Assembly: GCA_017619795.1 (NCBI GenBank)
Contig: JAFZRP010000123.1
Location: 1 to 64,000, forward strand
DNA from: Treponema sp.
GTDB lineage: Bacteria > Spirochaetota > Spirochaetia > Treponematales > Treponemataceae
Reading direction: 5' to 3'
DNA length: 64,000 nt
Part shown: in pieces, positions 46,496 to 55,386 of the stretch
How positions within the stretch are numbered: the first letter of the stretch is position 1
How the letters are laid out: every line of letters begins with the position of its first letter
Translations under genes and position numbers: made by a program
The notes under the pieces: model-generated
Told to the model about the DNA's origin: nothing
The model's input: only the letters and a program-made list of their open reading frames with translations
The model's database searches: none

Positions 46496-46522
46496 TATCT
46501 ATTCAAATTTCAGAGGATAAAT

Positions 46523-48232
46523 ATGCCAAAAATTGAAGTAAACGAAAAATTATTTTTTAATGCGATTGGAAAGAAATACACTTATTCTGAGCTGGAAGAT
46601 GTTTTTCCGTGTGCAAAAGCTGAGCTTGATGAAAAACCGGATATGTCGCAGTCCGATGATGAAAGAGTTATTAAAATTGAATTGAATGATACAAACCGCC
46701 CTGACTTGTGGTCGCTGAATGGTGTTGCTCGCCAGATTAAGCTGCACGAGGGTGGCAAAACTGTTGATTATATGAAGCTTATGTCTAACAAGGGCAACAG
46801 TGATTATGGTGATCGTGTTATTAACGTAGATCCTGCGCTTAAGGATATCCGTCCATATATGGTTGCCTTTATGATTGCTGGAAAACCAATCGACGACCCT
46901 ATGCTCAAGGATATTATCCAGACTCAGGAAAAGCTCTGCTGGAACTTTGGCCGCAAACGTAAGTCAATTTCTATGGGAGTTTACCGCCTTGATCAGGTTA
47001 AGTTCCCTGCAAAGTATGAAGCTGTTGATCCTGACAAAACTTCATTTATACCGCTCGCCTGCGATGCTCCAATGACCTGCCGCCAGATTCTTACCGACCA
47101 TCCAAAGGGAAAGGATTTTGGCTGGATTCTTGAACCATACAAGAAGTTCCCTCTTTTGAGAGACGCAAACAACGAAGTTCTTTCTATGGCTCCAATTATC
47201 AATTCTGCCAGTCTTGGTGCAGTTCAGGTTGGAGACCAGGATCTTATGGTTGAGCTTACTGGTGATAATATTGAAAATCTTCTTCTTAGCGCAAACATTG
47301 TTGCCTGCGATTTTGCTGACCAGGGTTACGAAATCAAACCTATTCTGGTAAAGCATCCTTACGATACAGGTCTTGGAAAGGACATTCTTGCTCCATTCTA
47401 TTTCCAGCAGACTACAAAAACAACACTTGCCGCTGTAAACAAGCTGCTCGGCAGTGATTTTGATATGCCAAAGGTTGTTGATGCTCTTACACGCATGGGC
47501 AGTACAGTTGAAACAAAAGGTGAAGAAATCACTCTTACACCAGCTCCATACCGCAACGACTTCCTCCACGAGGTAGACATTATTGAAGACGTTATGATTG
47601 GCTGCAACGTTTCTGCTTTTGAACCACGTAATCCTCACGACTTTACAATTGGTCGTTTGTTGCCGCTTACAGAGTTCAGCCGCAAAGCAAAGACTCTTAT
47701 GGTTGGTCTCGGCTACCAGGAAATGATTTTCAACTATGTTGGTTCTAAAAAGGACTACATTGACAATATGCTGATTGACGGTTCAAAGGTTATTGAAATT
47801 GCAAATCCAATGAGCGAGAACTATCAGTTTATTCGTCCGGAAATTATTTCTTCTTTGCTTCGTGCAGAAAGTGGCAGTGCAAATGCTATCTTCCCTCACA
47901 AGATTTTTGAGATTGGTAAGGTTGCTTACATTAAGGAAGATGAAAATACCGGAACAATCACCCGCCAGCATATTGGTTTCCTTACAGCTTCTGCAAATGC
48001 AAACTTCAATACTCTTGCAAGCGAGGTTGCCAGCTTAGTTTACTTCCTTGACCACGAGTACAAGGTTGTAGAAAGTGATGATCCACGCTTTATTGTTGGA
48101 CGTCAGGCTGCAATTATGGTTGGAGACAAACAGGTTGGCGTATTCGGCGAAGTAAATCCTCAGGTTCTTGAAAACTGGAGCATTACAACACCTTGTGCCG
48201 CCGGCGAAATCGATCTTGAAAGCTTGATGTAA
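46523..48232 (+). CDS. pheT: Phenylalanine-tRNA ligase beta subunit, archaeal/spirochaete type
   Basis: This is the beta chain of the alpha2-beta2 enzyme that charges tRNA-Phe. At 569 residues it is much shorter than the ~800-residue usual bacterial PheT and lacks the N-terminal tRNA-binding (EMAP-like) domain. It fits the archaeal/eukaryotic form used by spirochaetes. Landmarks are IELNDTNRPDLWSLNGVARQI (B1/core start, landmark NRPDLWSL), the B3/4 region around residues 120-270, B5-like APFYFQQTTKTTLAAVNKLLG (landmark VNKLLG) and the catalytic-like core (HDFTIGRLLPL, NPMSENYQFIRPEI, HKIFEIG). pheS is not in the window. Confidence 0.92.
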   Translation: MPKIEVNEKLFFNAIGKKYTYSELEDVFPCAKAELDEKPDMSQSDDERVIKIELNDTNRPDLWSLNGVARQIKLHEGGKTVDYMKLMSNKGNSDYGDRVINVDPALKDIRPYMVAFMIAGKPIDDPMLKDIIQTQEKLCWNFGRKRKSISMGVYRLDQVKFPAKYEAVDPDKTSFIPLACDAPMTCRQILTDHPKGKDFGWILEPYKKFPLLRDANNEVLSMAPIINSASLGAVQVGDQDLMVELTGDNIENLLLSANIVACDFADQGYEIKPILVKHPYDTGLGKDILAPFYFQQTTKTTLAAVNKLLGSDFDMPKVVDALTRMGSTVETKGEEITLTPAPYRNDFLHEVDIIEDVMIGCNVSAFEPRNPHDFTIGRLLPLTEFSRKAKTLMVGLGYQEMIFNYVGSKKDYIDNMLIDGSKVIEIANPMSENYQFIRPEIISSLLRAESGSANAIFPHKIFEIGKVAYIKEDENTGTITRQHIGFLTASANANFNTLASEVASLVYFLDHEYKVVESDDPRFIVGRQAAIMVGDKQVGVFGEVNPQVLENWSITTPCAAGEIDLESLM

Positions 48233-48237
48233 TAGTC

Positions 48238-48260
48238 ATTGTCGGACTTGATCCGACAAT
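48238..48260. terminator. Conserved CTTG-loop hairpin (copy 3)
   Basis: The sequence is ATTGTCGGA-CTTGA-TCCGACAAT, a perfect 9-bp stem, between the convergent pheT and RNA methyltransferase genes. A second CGACAATC follows directly, as if part of the right arm were duplicated. Confidence 0.75.
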
Positions 48261-48269
48261 CTCGACAAT

Positions 48270-49070
48270 CTATTTCATCAGTTCATAAAATATTATTGAA
48301 GCTGCCTGCGCGACATTCAAACTGTCGATGCAGGCACTTTTTATTCCAGCTCCCATTCCTGCCCACGGAATAATCACAAGCTCATCGCAATTCTGTCTTA
48401 CAACATCACTTATGCCGTTTTCCTCGTTGCCAAGGACAATAAGAATCGGTTTTCCGCGCGCACCAGTAGCACCTGAACCGGTGGCACCAACAAGTTCCTT
48501 AAGCTCGCTGACAGTTTTAGTTGCCTGCAAATCCGTTCCAACACGGAGCATTTTACCCTTAACCGCTTCCAAAAGACGAGCTGAAGAACGTACAGAATAA
48601 ATATTTACGTATTCCATTCCGCCTTCTGCAACTCTGTAGCTTGAGGTAGTGATGGTGGATTGGGCTTCATCTAAAGGAATAATAATATTCTTAATGCCAA
48701 AATAAGCAGCCGATCGGACAATTGCACCAAAGTTGTTGGCGTTACCAATGCGGTCAAGAAGAACTGCATTTTCACCATTTTCAACCCAGCTGTCTGTAAT
48801 ATCACTGTCGAGCGGAATAACCTCCGGGGCTTCAATCATTGCAACAACCCCCTGATGATGAACAGTGCCGCTCAGTTTTTCAAGCTCTTCAGCCGGCTTC
48901 ATATTGTAGATTCCGTGATTCTTCGCAAGTTTTTTACACAATCCTCCAAAAAGAGGAGCCTTTTCCTCTGTAAAGAAAAGCCTTGTTATTTTCTCCGGAT
49001 GATTTTTTTCCAGTTTTTTTACCGTCGCAAACCCGCATACCGCAAGCTCTTTTTTCTGTTTATTTTTCAT
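48270..49070 (-). CDS. TrmH/SpoU-family RNA methyltransferase
   Basis: The product is 266 residues from ATG 49070 (AAGGA ribosome site 6 bases upstream); a frame from 49103 would add 11 residues without a ribosome site. The N-terminal substrate-binding domain contains GFATVKKLEKNHPEKI and HHQGVVAMIEAP. The C-terminal SPOUT knot has motif 1 LLDRIGNANNFGAIVRSAA, motif 2 LIVLGNEENGIS, and motif 3 IPWAGMGAGIKSACIDSLNVAQAASI (landmark SLNVAQAASI). It would 2'-O-methylate ribose in rRNA or tRNA. The target is not assignable from sequence. Convergent with pheT. Confidence 0.85.
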   Translation of the reverse strand: MKNKQKKELAVCGFATVKKLEKNHPEKITRLFFTEEKAPLFGGLCKKLAKNHGIYNMKPAEELEKLSGTVHHQGVVAMIEAPEVIPLDSDITDSWVENGENAVLLDRIGNANNFGAIVRSAAYFGIKNIIIPLDEAQSTITTSSYRVAEGGMEYVNIYSVRSSARLLEAVKGKMLRVGTDLQATKTVSELKELVGATGSGATGARGKPILIVLGNEENGISDVVRQNCDELVIIPWAGMGAGIKSACIDSLNVAQAASIIFYELMK

Positions 49071-49169
49071 AGACAATCCTTTTTTCTTTATAGGCATTTG
49101 CATTATAAATCACTTTGATTGATTTGTCATTATTTGTATTTTTTGAAAAAGTTAAGAAAAAATAAAAAT

Positions 49170-49203
49170 ATGACATCAAGTTGTCATATTTAAGTTGTAT
49201 AAT
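49170..49203 (+). promoter_or_regulatory. Palindromic operator and extended -10 upstream of the GyrI-like gene
   Basis: A perfect inverted repeat, ATGACA-TCAAGT-TGTCAT (49170-49187), lies 10 bases upstream of TATAAT (49198-49203), which is preceded by TTG as in an extended -10. A dimeric regulator binding here could block or activate transcription. The region is shared with the divergent methyltransferase gene. Confidence 0.5.
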
Positions 49204-49246
49204 GTAAATCAAATAACAGTGACCAGAAAAGTCAAAGGAGCACATC

Positions 49247-49885
49247 ATGGCATTTGATTATAAAAAAGAATACAAAGAGTTTTATCTTCCGCCGGCTAAA
49301 CCTCAAATAGTTGAAATACCGAAAATGCAGTTTGTTGCGGTACGCGGAAAAGGTGACCCAAACCAGGAGGGTGGAGAGTATAAAACGCTTCTGAATCTTT
49401 TGTATGGAATCTCTTATACAATTAAGATGAGCAAAATGGGAGACCATCGCATAGACGGTTATTTTGATTATGTTGTTCCGCCGCTTGAAGGCTTCTGGTG
49501 GCAGGAAAAAAATGGAATCCCTGTTGCAGGTTTTGATTATAACGACAAGGCTTCGCTTCATTGGATTTCTTTAATCCGCCTGCCAGATTTTGTGACTAAA
49601 AAGGATTTTGAATGGGCAAAAAAATCTGTTCAGGAAAAGAAAGGACTGGATACTTCACGTGCTGAGCTTTTCGTGATACAAGAAGGAAAGTGTGTTCAGA
49701 TTTTGCATCTTGGCTCTTATGATGATGAGCCTGCTTCCATAAAAATGATGGATGACTTTGCAATTGCAAATGGTTATGAACTGGATTTTTCTGAGAAGAG
49801 ACTTCATCACGAAATATATTTGAGTGACCCGCGGAAGGTTGCGCCGGAAAAGCTAAAGACGGTAATTCGTCATCCGGTAAGATAA
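49247..49885 (+). CDS. GyrI-like small-molecule-binding domain protein
   Basis: The 212-residue protein is a stand-alone GyrI-like (effector-binding, SOUL/BRE-type) domain with no DNA-binding region: KPQIVEIPKMQFVAVRGKGDP at the start, FDYVVPPLEGFWWQE in the middle, VQILHLGSYDDEPASIKMM and HHEIYLSDPRK at the end. Such proteins bind lipophilic or cationic compounds, or have hydrolase activity on toxic small molecules in a few studied cases. An AAAGGAG ribosome site precedes the ATG. Function here is open. Confidence 0.82.
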   Translation: MAFDYKKEYKEFYLPPAKPQIVEIPKMQFVAVRGKGDPNQEGGEYKTLLNLLYGISYTIKMSKMGDHRIDGYFDYVVPPLEGFWWQEKNGIPVAGFDYNDKASLHWISLIRLPDFVTKKDFEWAKKSVQEKKGLDTSRAELFVIQEGKCVQILHLGSYDDEPASIKMMDDFAIANGYELDFSEKRLHHEIYLSDPRKVAPEKLKTVIRHPVR

Positions 49886-49893
49886 TTTTTCCT

Positions 49894-49922
49894 TTGCGAT
49901 ATGCTTATTTTTGATGTATGAT
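49894..49922 (+). promoter_or_regulatory. Promoter of the DHH phosphoesterase gene
   Basis: TTGCGA (49894-49899), a 17-bp spacer and TATGAT (49917-49922) are followed by an AAAGGAG ribosome site and ATG 49943. Confidence 0.55.
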
Positions 49923-49942
49923 TAAACAAAGGAGATTTATTT

Positions 49943-50863
49943 ATGCGTTTGGTTACAAGATCTGATTTTGACGGCTTGGTTTGCGGAGCATTGCTGCTTG
50001 AGGCAGGAATTATTGACAGCTGGAAGTTTGCACATCCAAAAGATTTACAGGATGGTCTTGTTCCGGTAGATTCAAATGATGTTCTGGCAAATGTTCCTTT
50101 TGTTGAAGGCTGCGGACTTTGGTTCGATCATCATTCAAGTGAACATGAAAGACTTGCTCTTAAAGGAAAATACAAGGGCGAAAGTCGTCTTACTCCATCC
50201 TGCGCAAGAATCATTTATGAGTATTATGGCGGAAAAACCCGCTTCCCTAATTTTGATGATATTATGGCTGCCGTTGATAAGGTAGATTCCGGTAATCTTA
50301 CTTCTGAAGAGATTTTGAAGCCAAAGGGCTGGATTCTGGTTGGATTTTTGATGGATCCACGTACAGGTCTTGGACGCTGGCGTGAGTTTACAGTTCCAAA
50401 CTATGCACTTATGGAAAAGCTGATGGTTGCCTGCCAGACAATGACTACAGAACAAATCCTTGCTTTACCAGATGTTCAGGAACGAATTGAAGTTTACAAT
50501 GAACAGACAACAAAGTTTATTGATATGGTTCAGTCTCATACCCACACAGAAGGCAATGTAATTATTTCTGACTTGCGTGGTGTAGACCCAATCTATACCG
50601 GCAACCGCTTCTTAATTTACTGCCTCTATCCAAATCAGAACATTTCCTGCTGGATTGTAAGCGGAAAGGGCGGACAGGGCTGTTCTGCGGCAGTTGGCTA
50701 CAGCATTCTGAACAAAACTTGTAAGGTAAATGTCGGCAGCCTTATGCTTAAATACGGCGGCGGCGGTCACGAAAAGGTTGGAACCTGTCAGTTTACAAAC
50801 GACAACATGGACACCGATCTACCAAAAATGCTGGAAGAGCTGAAGTCTCTGGCTAACGCTTAA
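49943..50863 (+). CDS. DHH-family phosphoesterase (exopolyphosphatase-like)
   Basis: The 306-residue protein contains the DHH-family metal motifs: SDFDGLVCGALL (motif I), FDHHSSEHE (the DHH motif), and VDKVDSGN (motif IV-like Asp). The C-terminal DHHA1-type substrate site is YGGGGHEKVGTCQF. The family cleaves phosphodiester or phosphoanhydride bonds in oligonucleotides (NrnA), cyclic-di-AMP products or polyphosphate. Which one applies here is not decided by sequence alone. Cytoplasmic. Terminated by a conserved hairpin 7 bases after the stop. Confidence 0.83.
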   Translation: MRLVTRSDFDGLVCGALLLEAGIIDSWKFAHPKDLQDGLVPVDSNDVLANVPFVEGCGLWFDHHSSEHERLALKGKYKGESRLTPSCARIIYEYYGGKTRFPNFDDIMAAVDKVDSGNLTSEEILKPKGWILVGFLMDPRTGLGRWREFTVPNYALMEKLMVACQTMTTEQILALPDVQERIEVYNEQTTKFIDMVQSHTHTEGNVIISDLRGVDPIYTGNRFLIYCLYPNQNISCWIVSGKGGQGCSAAVGYSILNKTCKVNVGSLMLKYGGGGHEKVGTCQFTNDNMDTDLPKMLEELKSLANA

Positions 50864-50869
50864 AATTGG

Positions 50870-50890
50870 TTGTCGGGCTTGACCCGACAA
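50870..50890. terminator. Conserved CTTG-loop hairpin (copy 4)
   Basis: The sequence is TTGTCGGG-CTTGA-CCCGACAA, a perfect 8-bp stem, between the convergent DHH phosphoesterase and M20 peptidase genes. A T run is lacking on the plus strand (TCACAATC follows). Confidence 0.7.
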
Positions 50891-50899
50891 TCACAATCT

Positions 50900-52333
50900 C
50901 TAAAACTTCGAAATCAATCGGATATAAAACTCAACTGTTTTCAAAAGCACGTCAATGCGGATAGCTTCGTTTACGCCGTGAATCATTTCGCGGTCTTCTC
51001 TGGACATGTACATTGCGCTGAAGCGGTAAACCTTGTCGGTAATGCGGCAATAATGGCGGGAGTCGCTGCAGGCCATCATCAAATACGGGCTGATAATGAC
51101 TTCGGGCCAGTTTTCGTGGATTACCTGAGACAGAGTTTCCCACTGACTGCAATTTGTGTCCGAAACCTTTGAAGGATTTCCGTAGCTTATGACGTTCACC
51201 TGAATGTCTGCATTTTTGCCGGCTACGCGGTGAGCAATTTTTTCAATTCTAGCAACGGTTTTTTCAACAGTGTCTTTTCCAAGAAGACGGAAGTTCATGC
51301 CGACGGTTGCTTTCGAAGGCAAAACATTGTAGCTTGGGCTGCCGGAAAACTTGGTGATGGCGCAGGTTGTGTGTAAGAGTGCGAATAGGTCTCCGCCCAA
51401 CAGCTTTGAAATTAAATTGACAAGCGGTTTTGTAAGCCACAGATTTGAAAAAATAAACTTCATCGGCAGGTTGGTGTTGTTTTTTCCCATCGTGCGTAAA
51501 AGCTGGCAGACAGTTGGAGTAAACTCAACATCAGCCTGTTTTTTTTCCAGTTGAGCAACAATCTGCGAAGCAACTCCAACAGAAGAATGCTTTGGCGGGG
51601 CAGAGGCGTGTCCTGGTTTTCCGTTTACGACTAAGTCCAAGTACGTAGAACCTTTTTCTTCAGTGCCCACCATTGCACATTGTTTTTTCACTCCAGGGAA
51701 TGCATTCTCAACAATCGCGCCTCCTTCATCCAAAACAAAATCAACTGTGATATTATTCTGTTCAAACCAGCTGACAATATCTGCGCAGGACTGGCCGTTT
51801 ATTTCTTCTTCGCCGCTGAAGCAAAGGTACAAATCCTGTTCAGGCTGCCAGCCTTTTTTCAAGCTAAGCTCAACCGCTTCCATACAGGAACAGAGCGTTC
51901 CTTTTGTATCCATTGTGCCACGCCCGCGGATTGAGCCGTTATCAATATCACCCGCAAAAGGATTAAAAGCCCAGTTTTCTTCTTCTGCAGGAACTACGTC
52001 GTAATGAGCCATAAGGACGATGGCGTGGTTTTGTGCAACGGAATCTGGTGCCACACCAGAATCAGGTGTTTCGCCAGAATCTTGTGTCGCTTTGCCACTA
52101 ATCTTGTGCACCAGCCCGGTTTTGCCAACCTTAAAAAACTCGCACGTAGAATAAATTGTTGGGAAGGCTTCCCGCAGCAAGGTAGTGAACTTTTCAAACT
52201 CGGACCAGTCAACCTTTGATTCATCAAGATTTGAAACAGTCTTACACTGAATCATCCGGCACATGTCGTTTACGATTTTGCTTTTATCATCCTCGGAAAA
52301 ACTGAGCATTCCAAACTCTTTGCACTTATCCAT
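50900..52333 (-). CDS. M20-family metallopeptidase (PM20D1/carboxypeptidase-like)
   Basis: The product is 477 residues from ATG 52333, which overlaps the stop of the membrane-protein gene (TGATG) and has GGATGG 8 bases upstream; ATG 52345 has no usable spacing. Zinc-site motifs of M20 are present: MAHYDVVPAEEENW, RGRGTMDTKG, FSGEEEINGQS (general base Glu), DEGGAI, and the terminal HGVNEAI. The dimerisation insertion is GKPGHASAPPKHSSVG. The layout resembles Gly-X carboxypeptidase/PM20D1. It would hydrolyse a small peptide or N-acyl amino acid in the cytoplasm. It is the last gene of an operon with two membrane proteins, which suggests that they import its substrate. Confidence 0.87.
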   Translation of the reverse strand: MDKCKEFGMLSFSEDDKSKIVNDMCRMIQCKTVSNLDESKVDWSEFEKFTTLLREAFPTIYSTCEFFKVGKTGLVHKISGKATQDSGETPDSGVAPDSVAQNHAIVLMAHYDVVPAEEENWAFNPFAGDIDNGSIRGRGTMDTKGTLCSCMEAVELSLKKGWQPEQDLYLCFSGEEEINGQSCADIVSWFEQNNITVDFVLDEGGAIVENAFPGVKKQCAMVGTEEKGSTYLDLVVNGKPGHASAPPKHSSVGVASQIVAQLEKKQADVEFTPTVCQLLRTMGKNNTNLPMKFIFSNLWLTKPLVNLISKLLGGDLFALLHTTCAITKFSGSPSYNVLPSKATVGMNFRLLGKDTVEKTVARIEKIAHRVAGKNADIQVNVISYGNPSKVSDTNCSQWETLSQVIHENWPEVIISPYLMMACSDSRHYCRITDKVYRFSAMYMSREDREMIHGVNEAIRIDVLLKTVEFYIRLISKF

Positions 52334-53004
52334 CAGTCTAGCCATCCTTTTTTATACATAATTCTTGCAGCGCCAAGAGAGATGAGGATTCCAACCGGAA
52401 CAAGAACGCCAACAGAGCTTGCAAGGCTTGGCACGCAGATAAAAAGTACTATCATAAATGTGACAGGTGCGATTGAAACCTTCCAGTTTTTACTGATGTA
52501 AACAAGACCGAGCGCACCAAACAAAGATGAAAGGATATTGTCAAAGGCTGGTTTTAAGCGTTCACTTGCGAGAAGGGGCTGGAGGGGAACAAAGCAGAAA
52601 ACTCCAATTGCAATTACGATTGTTGTTACGATTGAAGCTGTTGCGATTGCGATTGTAGAAACAATTTCGCCCTCTTCAGTGTTTGGCTGGATTCCGGCAC
52701 TTTCCATGGCGTTTAAGGCGGCGGGTACCTTGAGCGCGGTTACGTTTCCGGTAACAAAGCTCAAATAAGTTCCGGAGGTTCCGAGCATCGGCGTAAAGGT
52801 GATGATTTCTATAATTCCAACTGTCCAGTAAATTGGAGCAACGCCCAAAAGTCCTTTTAAAACTGCCGTAAAGCTTGGCCAGGCGTTATAGTAAAGGCAG
52901 ATTGAAACAGGTACAAAAAGGATGATGCAGAGGGCGGTCCAAATCCAGATTTGACCTTTTCTGTGAGAATCGGCTGTATATTCTTCAAATGTCATGTTTG
53001 TCAT
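52333..53004 (-). CDS. Integral membrane protein, partner of DUF5058-like protein
   Basis: The 223-residue protein has about five to six hydrophobic segments (for example IWIWTALCIILFVPVSICLYY, landmark CIILFVPVSICL; TIAIATASIVTTIVIAIGVF; FMIVLFICVPSLASSVGVLV). I do not recognise the family by name. It begins 12 bases after the stop of the DUF5058-like gene with a GGAGG ribosome site, and its stop overlaps the peptidase start. The fixed order of two membrane genes and an M20 peptidase suggests a two-component permease for peptides or acylated amino acids. This is inferred from context. Confidence 0.72.
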   Translation of the reverse strand: MTNMTFEEYTADSHRKGQIWIWTALCIILFVPVSICLYYNAWPSFTAVLKGLLGVAPIYWTVGIIEIITFTPMLGTSGTYLSFVTGNVTALKVPAALNAMESAGIQPNTEEGEIVSTIAIATASIVTTIVIAIGVFCFVPLQPLLASERLKPAFDNILSSLFGALGLVYISKNWKVSIAPVTFMIVLFICVPSLASSVGVLVPVGILISLGAARIMYKKGWLD

Positions 53005-53016
53005 TGTGTGCCTCCA

Positions 53017-53748
53017 TTAAAGTCCAAAAAGTGGTGCAAGTAAAACAGCTGCGACCATCGACAAAATCATAGAAAACGGCATGGCAAAATTTTCAAGCCA
53101 GGTGATTTTGGCCTTTTTTACCAGAAGTCCGCAGATTGCCATTATCAGCGCAGAAATAAACAAAACTATAACCGGGAGAAGTCCCTTTAAGCCTTCGCGA
53201 AGATGACTGAAAACCATTCCGCTAAAGGCCGAAATCATTCCCATAAAAAGCGAGGTCATAAAAATGCTGCCCCAGGCTGAATCCTTTGTCTGAATCTTTA
53301 TAATACCCTTCTGGATTTTCTTGATTAAGATTGGGGTGAGCAGGATGCTTGGCAGGATTCCGAGCGTCATAACCCAGGCGATTGCGGTGTAAGTTTTAGG
53401 GTCGGTAATCATTTCGGAAAGGGAAATGTTGAGTGCCTTTGCCGTAGAGGTTGCCGCCGGAAGCTCATAGGTTATCGCCCCGATTACACTAAGGCGAATC
53501 CATGGAAGAGGCAGCCCCAAAAACTGCGACAATGTTACCACTCCCAGCAGGATAGAAAAAGCCGGCGCTATTGTAAAAATTGCCGTAGATGAAATTGTTT
53601 TCCACACCACGGCCTTGTCCATCTCAATAGCCTTTGCCCGTTTCACAGCTCTAATTAAAAAATAAAAAGATTGTGCCAATATAAAAAGAATTGTAACTGC
53701 AGCCACAGCATACAAAAAAATGCTGTTTGTATTAAATTGTTTTTCCAT
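53017..53748 (-). CDS. DUF5058-like integral membrane protein
   Basis: The product is 243 residues from ATG 53748 (MEKQFNTNSIFLY). The longer TTG frame at 53766 lies across the promoter's -10 box. About seven hydrophobic segments are visible, with a conserved-looking core AIFTIAPAFSILLGVVTLSQFLG (landmark TIAPAFSIL), PLPWIRLSVIGAITYELPAA and TSLFMGMISAFSGMVF. This is the pattern I associate with DUF5058 family proteins found next to a smaller membrane partner. TATACT ends 6 bases before the ATG. First gene of the operon with the second membrane protein and the M20 peptidase. Confidence 0.75.
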   Translation of the reverse strand: MEKQFNTNSIFLYAVAAVTILFILAQSFYFLIRAVKRAKAIEMDKAVVWKTISSTAIFTIAPAFSILLGVVTLSQFLGLPLPWIRLSVIGAITYELPAATSTAKALNISLSEMITDPKTYTAIAWVMTLGILPSILLTPILIKKIQKGIIKIQTKDSAWGSIFMTSLFMGMISAFSGMVFSHLREGLKGLLPVIVLFISALIMAICGLLVKKAKITWLENFAMPFSMILSMVAAVLLAPLFGL

Positions 53749-53760
53749 GGTTTCAGTATA
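53749..53760 (-). promoter_or_regulatory. -10 box 6 bases before the DUF5058-like start
   Basis: On the minus strand TATACT (53755-53760) is followed by GAAACC and ATG. There is no ribosome site. Same geometry as the pyrF, pfkA, ftsK and argA starts. Confidence 0.55.
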
Positions 53761-53796
53761 ACGCAAGATGGGGAGAAATGTTAGTGTTAAAAAAAG

Positions 53797-53824
53797 AAGG
53801 CTGCCTGAAAAATCAGACAGCCTT
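53797..53824 (-). terminator. Intrinsic terminator of the fucose-isomerase-family gene
   Basis: On the minus strand AAGGCTGTCTGA-TTTT-TCAGGCAGCCTT (12-bp stem with one G-T pair) is followed by CTTTTTTT, 22 bases past the stop codon. Confidence 0.88.
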
Positions 53825-53846
53825 TGCTAGCTTAAACTAGTTTATA

Positions 53847-55349
53847 TTAAGCAAACGGATTCTCTGTTGCATAAAGTGTTCCAGCTGGCTGGTTGTAAGC
53901 GATGTCTTCGATTCCGAGGTACTGGAATACTGTCCACAAAGCTTTTCCTACGTGGCCGAATGCAACTGCGCCGTGGTGTGGGTACTGTTTTGCAACGAGT
54001 ACGTGGCGGTAGAAGCGTCCCATTTCTGGAATACCGAATACACCGATACCACCGAATGAGTGTGTAGCTGCTTCAAGAACTTCACCTTCAGCAACATATG
54101 CCTGGAGCTTTGTATCTGGGCGTGTCTGTAATCTGAAGAATGTGATTTCGCCAGCTGCGATGTCGCCTTCCAAAGTTCCACGTGTGAAATCTGGCTCGCT
54201 TCCTTTTGGTTCGAGCAAGCGGTGCTGGATGAGCTGATATTTTACACCAGGTTTGCGGTCTTTGTTCAAGTGGCAGAAAGGTGTGTTTCCACAGTGGAAG
54301 CCCATGAATGTATCGTTGAGCTTGTATGGATACTTTGTCTTTCCCTTGATTTCGTCATCATAAAGATCCTGAGGAACTGTGTTGTTGATGTCGAGCAATG
54401 TAACTGGGTCACCTGTGATACAAGTTCCGATGTATTCAGAAAGAGCACCGAAGATATCTACTTCGCAAGCTACTGGGATACCCTTAGCAGCAAGACGGCT
54501 GTTTACATAGCAAGGCTCAAAGCCGAATGCCTCTGGGAATGCAGGCCAACATTTGTCTGCAAATACAACGTACTGGCGAGCGCCTTTGTGAGCTTCTGCC
54601 CAGTCAAGCAATGTAATTTCGAACTGAGCCATTCTTGGGAGAATGCCAGGGTGATTGTTTCCACCAGCTCCAAGTTCAGCTTCCATATCTTTAACAACTT
54701 CAGCAATTCGAGCGTCATCTTTGTGTGCTTTGTAAGCAACGAGAAGGTCAAGCTCTGAGTTCTCTTCAATTTCAACACCAATGTCATAAAGACCTTTAAT
54801 AGGTGCGTTACAAGCGAAGAAGTCCTGAGGGCGAGGTCCAAAAGTGATGATCTTAAGACCAGCAAGACCGATAATAGCGCGAGCTACAGGGATGAAGTCC
54901 TTCATCATCTTTACGATGTCTTCTGCAGTTCCAACTGGATACTCAGGAAGAACAGCCTTAAGATGGCGCAAACCAATGTTATAAGAACAGTTCAAAACAC
55001 CACAGTAAGCATCTCCACGTCCGTCAATAAGTCCACCATTTTTGTATGAGCTTTCTGCAGCAGCAGCATACATTACAGGACCATCAAAATTCTTTGCAAT
55101 TAAAGTTTCTGGTGTTTCTGGACCAAAGTTTCCCAAGAATACACAAAGTGCATTACAACCAGCTTTTTTTACATCATCAACAGCTTTGAGCATATCAAGC
55201 TCGTTTTCTACAGTAACCTTACACTCATAAAGTCCAGATCCATAAGCCTTAACGATTGCTTCTCTTCTTGATTCAGAAAGAGTTCTGATAAAGCAGTCGC
55301 GGCTAACAGCAATAATACCAAGTTTTACATCAGGGATGTTCTTAAACAT
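53847..55349 (-). CDS. L-fucose/L-arabinose isomerase-family protein
   Basis: The 500-residue protein has the fold signature of the FucI/AraA group: a Rossmann-like N-terminus (KLGIIAVSRDCFIRTLSE), ITFGPRPQDF, an internal GGNNHPGILPRMAQFE, CEVDIFGALSEYIG (with the metal Glu/Asp pair), LLDINN, FMGFHCGNTPFC and a C-terminal HHGAVAFGHVGKALW. These fit aldose-ketose isomerases acting on fucose, arabinose or related sugars. The product could be another sugar isomerase, since no kinase or aldolase of fucose catabolism is adjacent. Codons look strongly biased, suggesting high expression. An AGGAG site lies 11 bases upstream of the ATG, a repeated TGGGTA motif further upstream, and a strong terminator downstream; the gene is monocistronic. 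Confidence 0.8.
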   Translation of the reverse strand: MFKNIPDVKLGIIAVSRDCFIRTLSESRREAIVKAYGSGLYECKVTVENELDMLKAVDDVKKAGCNALCVFLGNFGPETPETLIAKNFDGPVMYAAAAESSYKNGGLIDGRGDAYCGVLNCSYNIGLRHLKAVLPEYPVGTAEDIVKMMKDFIPVARAIIGLAGLKIITFGPRPQDFFACNAPIKGLYDIGVEIEENSELDLLVAYKAHKDDARIAEVVKDMEAELGAGGNNHPGILPRMAQFEITLLDWAEAHKGARQYVVFADKCWPAFPEAFGFEPCYVNSRLAAKGIPVACEVDIFGALSEYIGTCITGDPVTLLDINNTVPQDLYDDEIKGKTKYPYKLNDTFMGFHCGNTPFCHLNKDRKPGVKYQLIQHRLLEPKGSEPDFTRGTLEGDIAAGEITFFRLQTRPDTKLQAYVAEGEVLEAATHSFGGIGVFGIPEMGRFYRHVLVAKQYPHHGAVAFGHVGKALWTVFQYLGIEDIAYNQPAGTLYATENPFA

Positions 55350-55386
55350 AGTTTTTGTCGCTCCTATTTTTACTTCTTTATTTTAT

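Noticed and set aside
54222..54758. A 178-codon plus-strand frame within the isomerase gene
   Set aside because: It is antisense to a well-conserved gene with a proper start and terminator and shows no domain or ribosome site.
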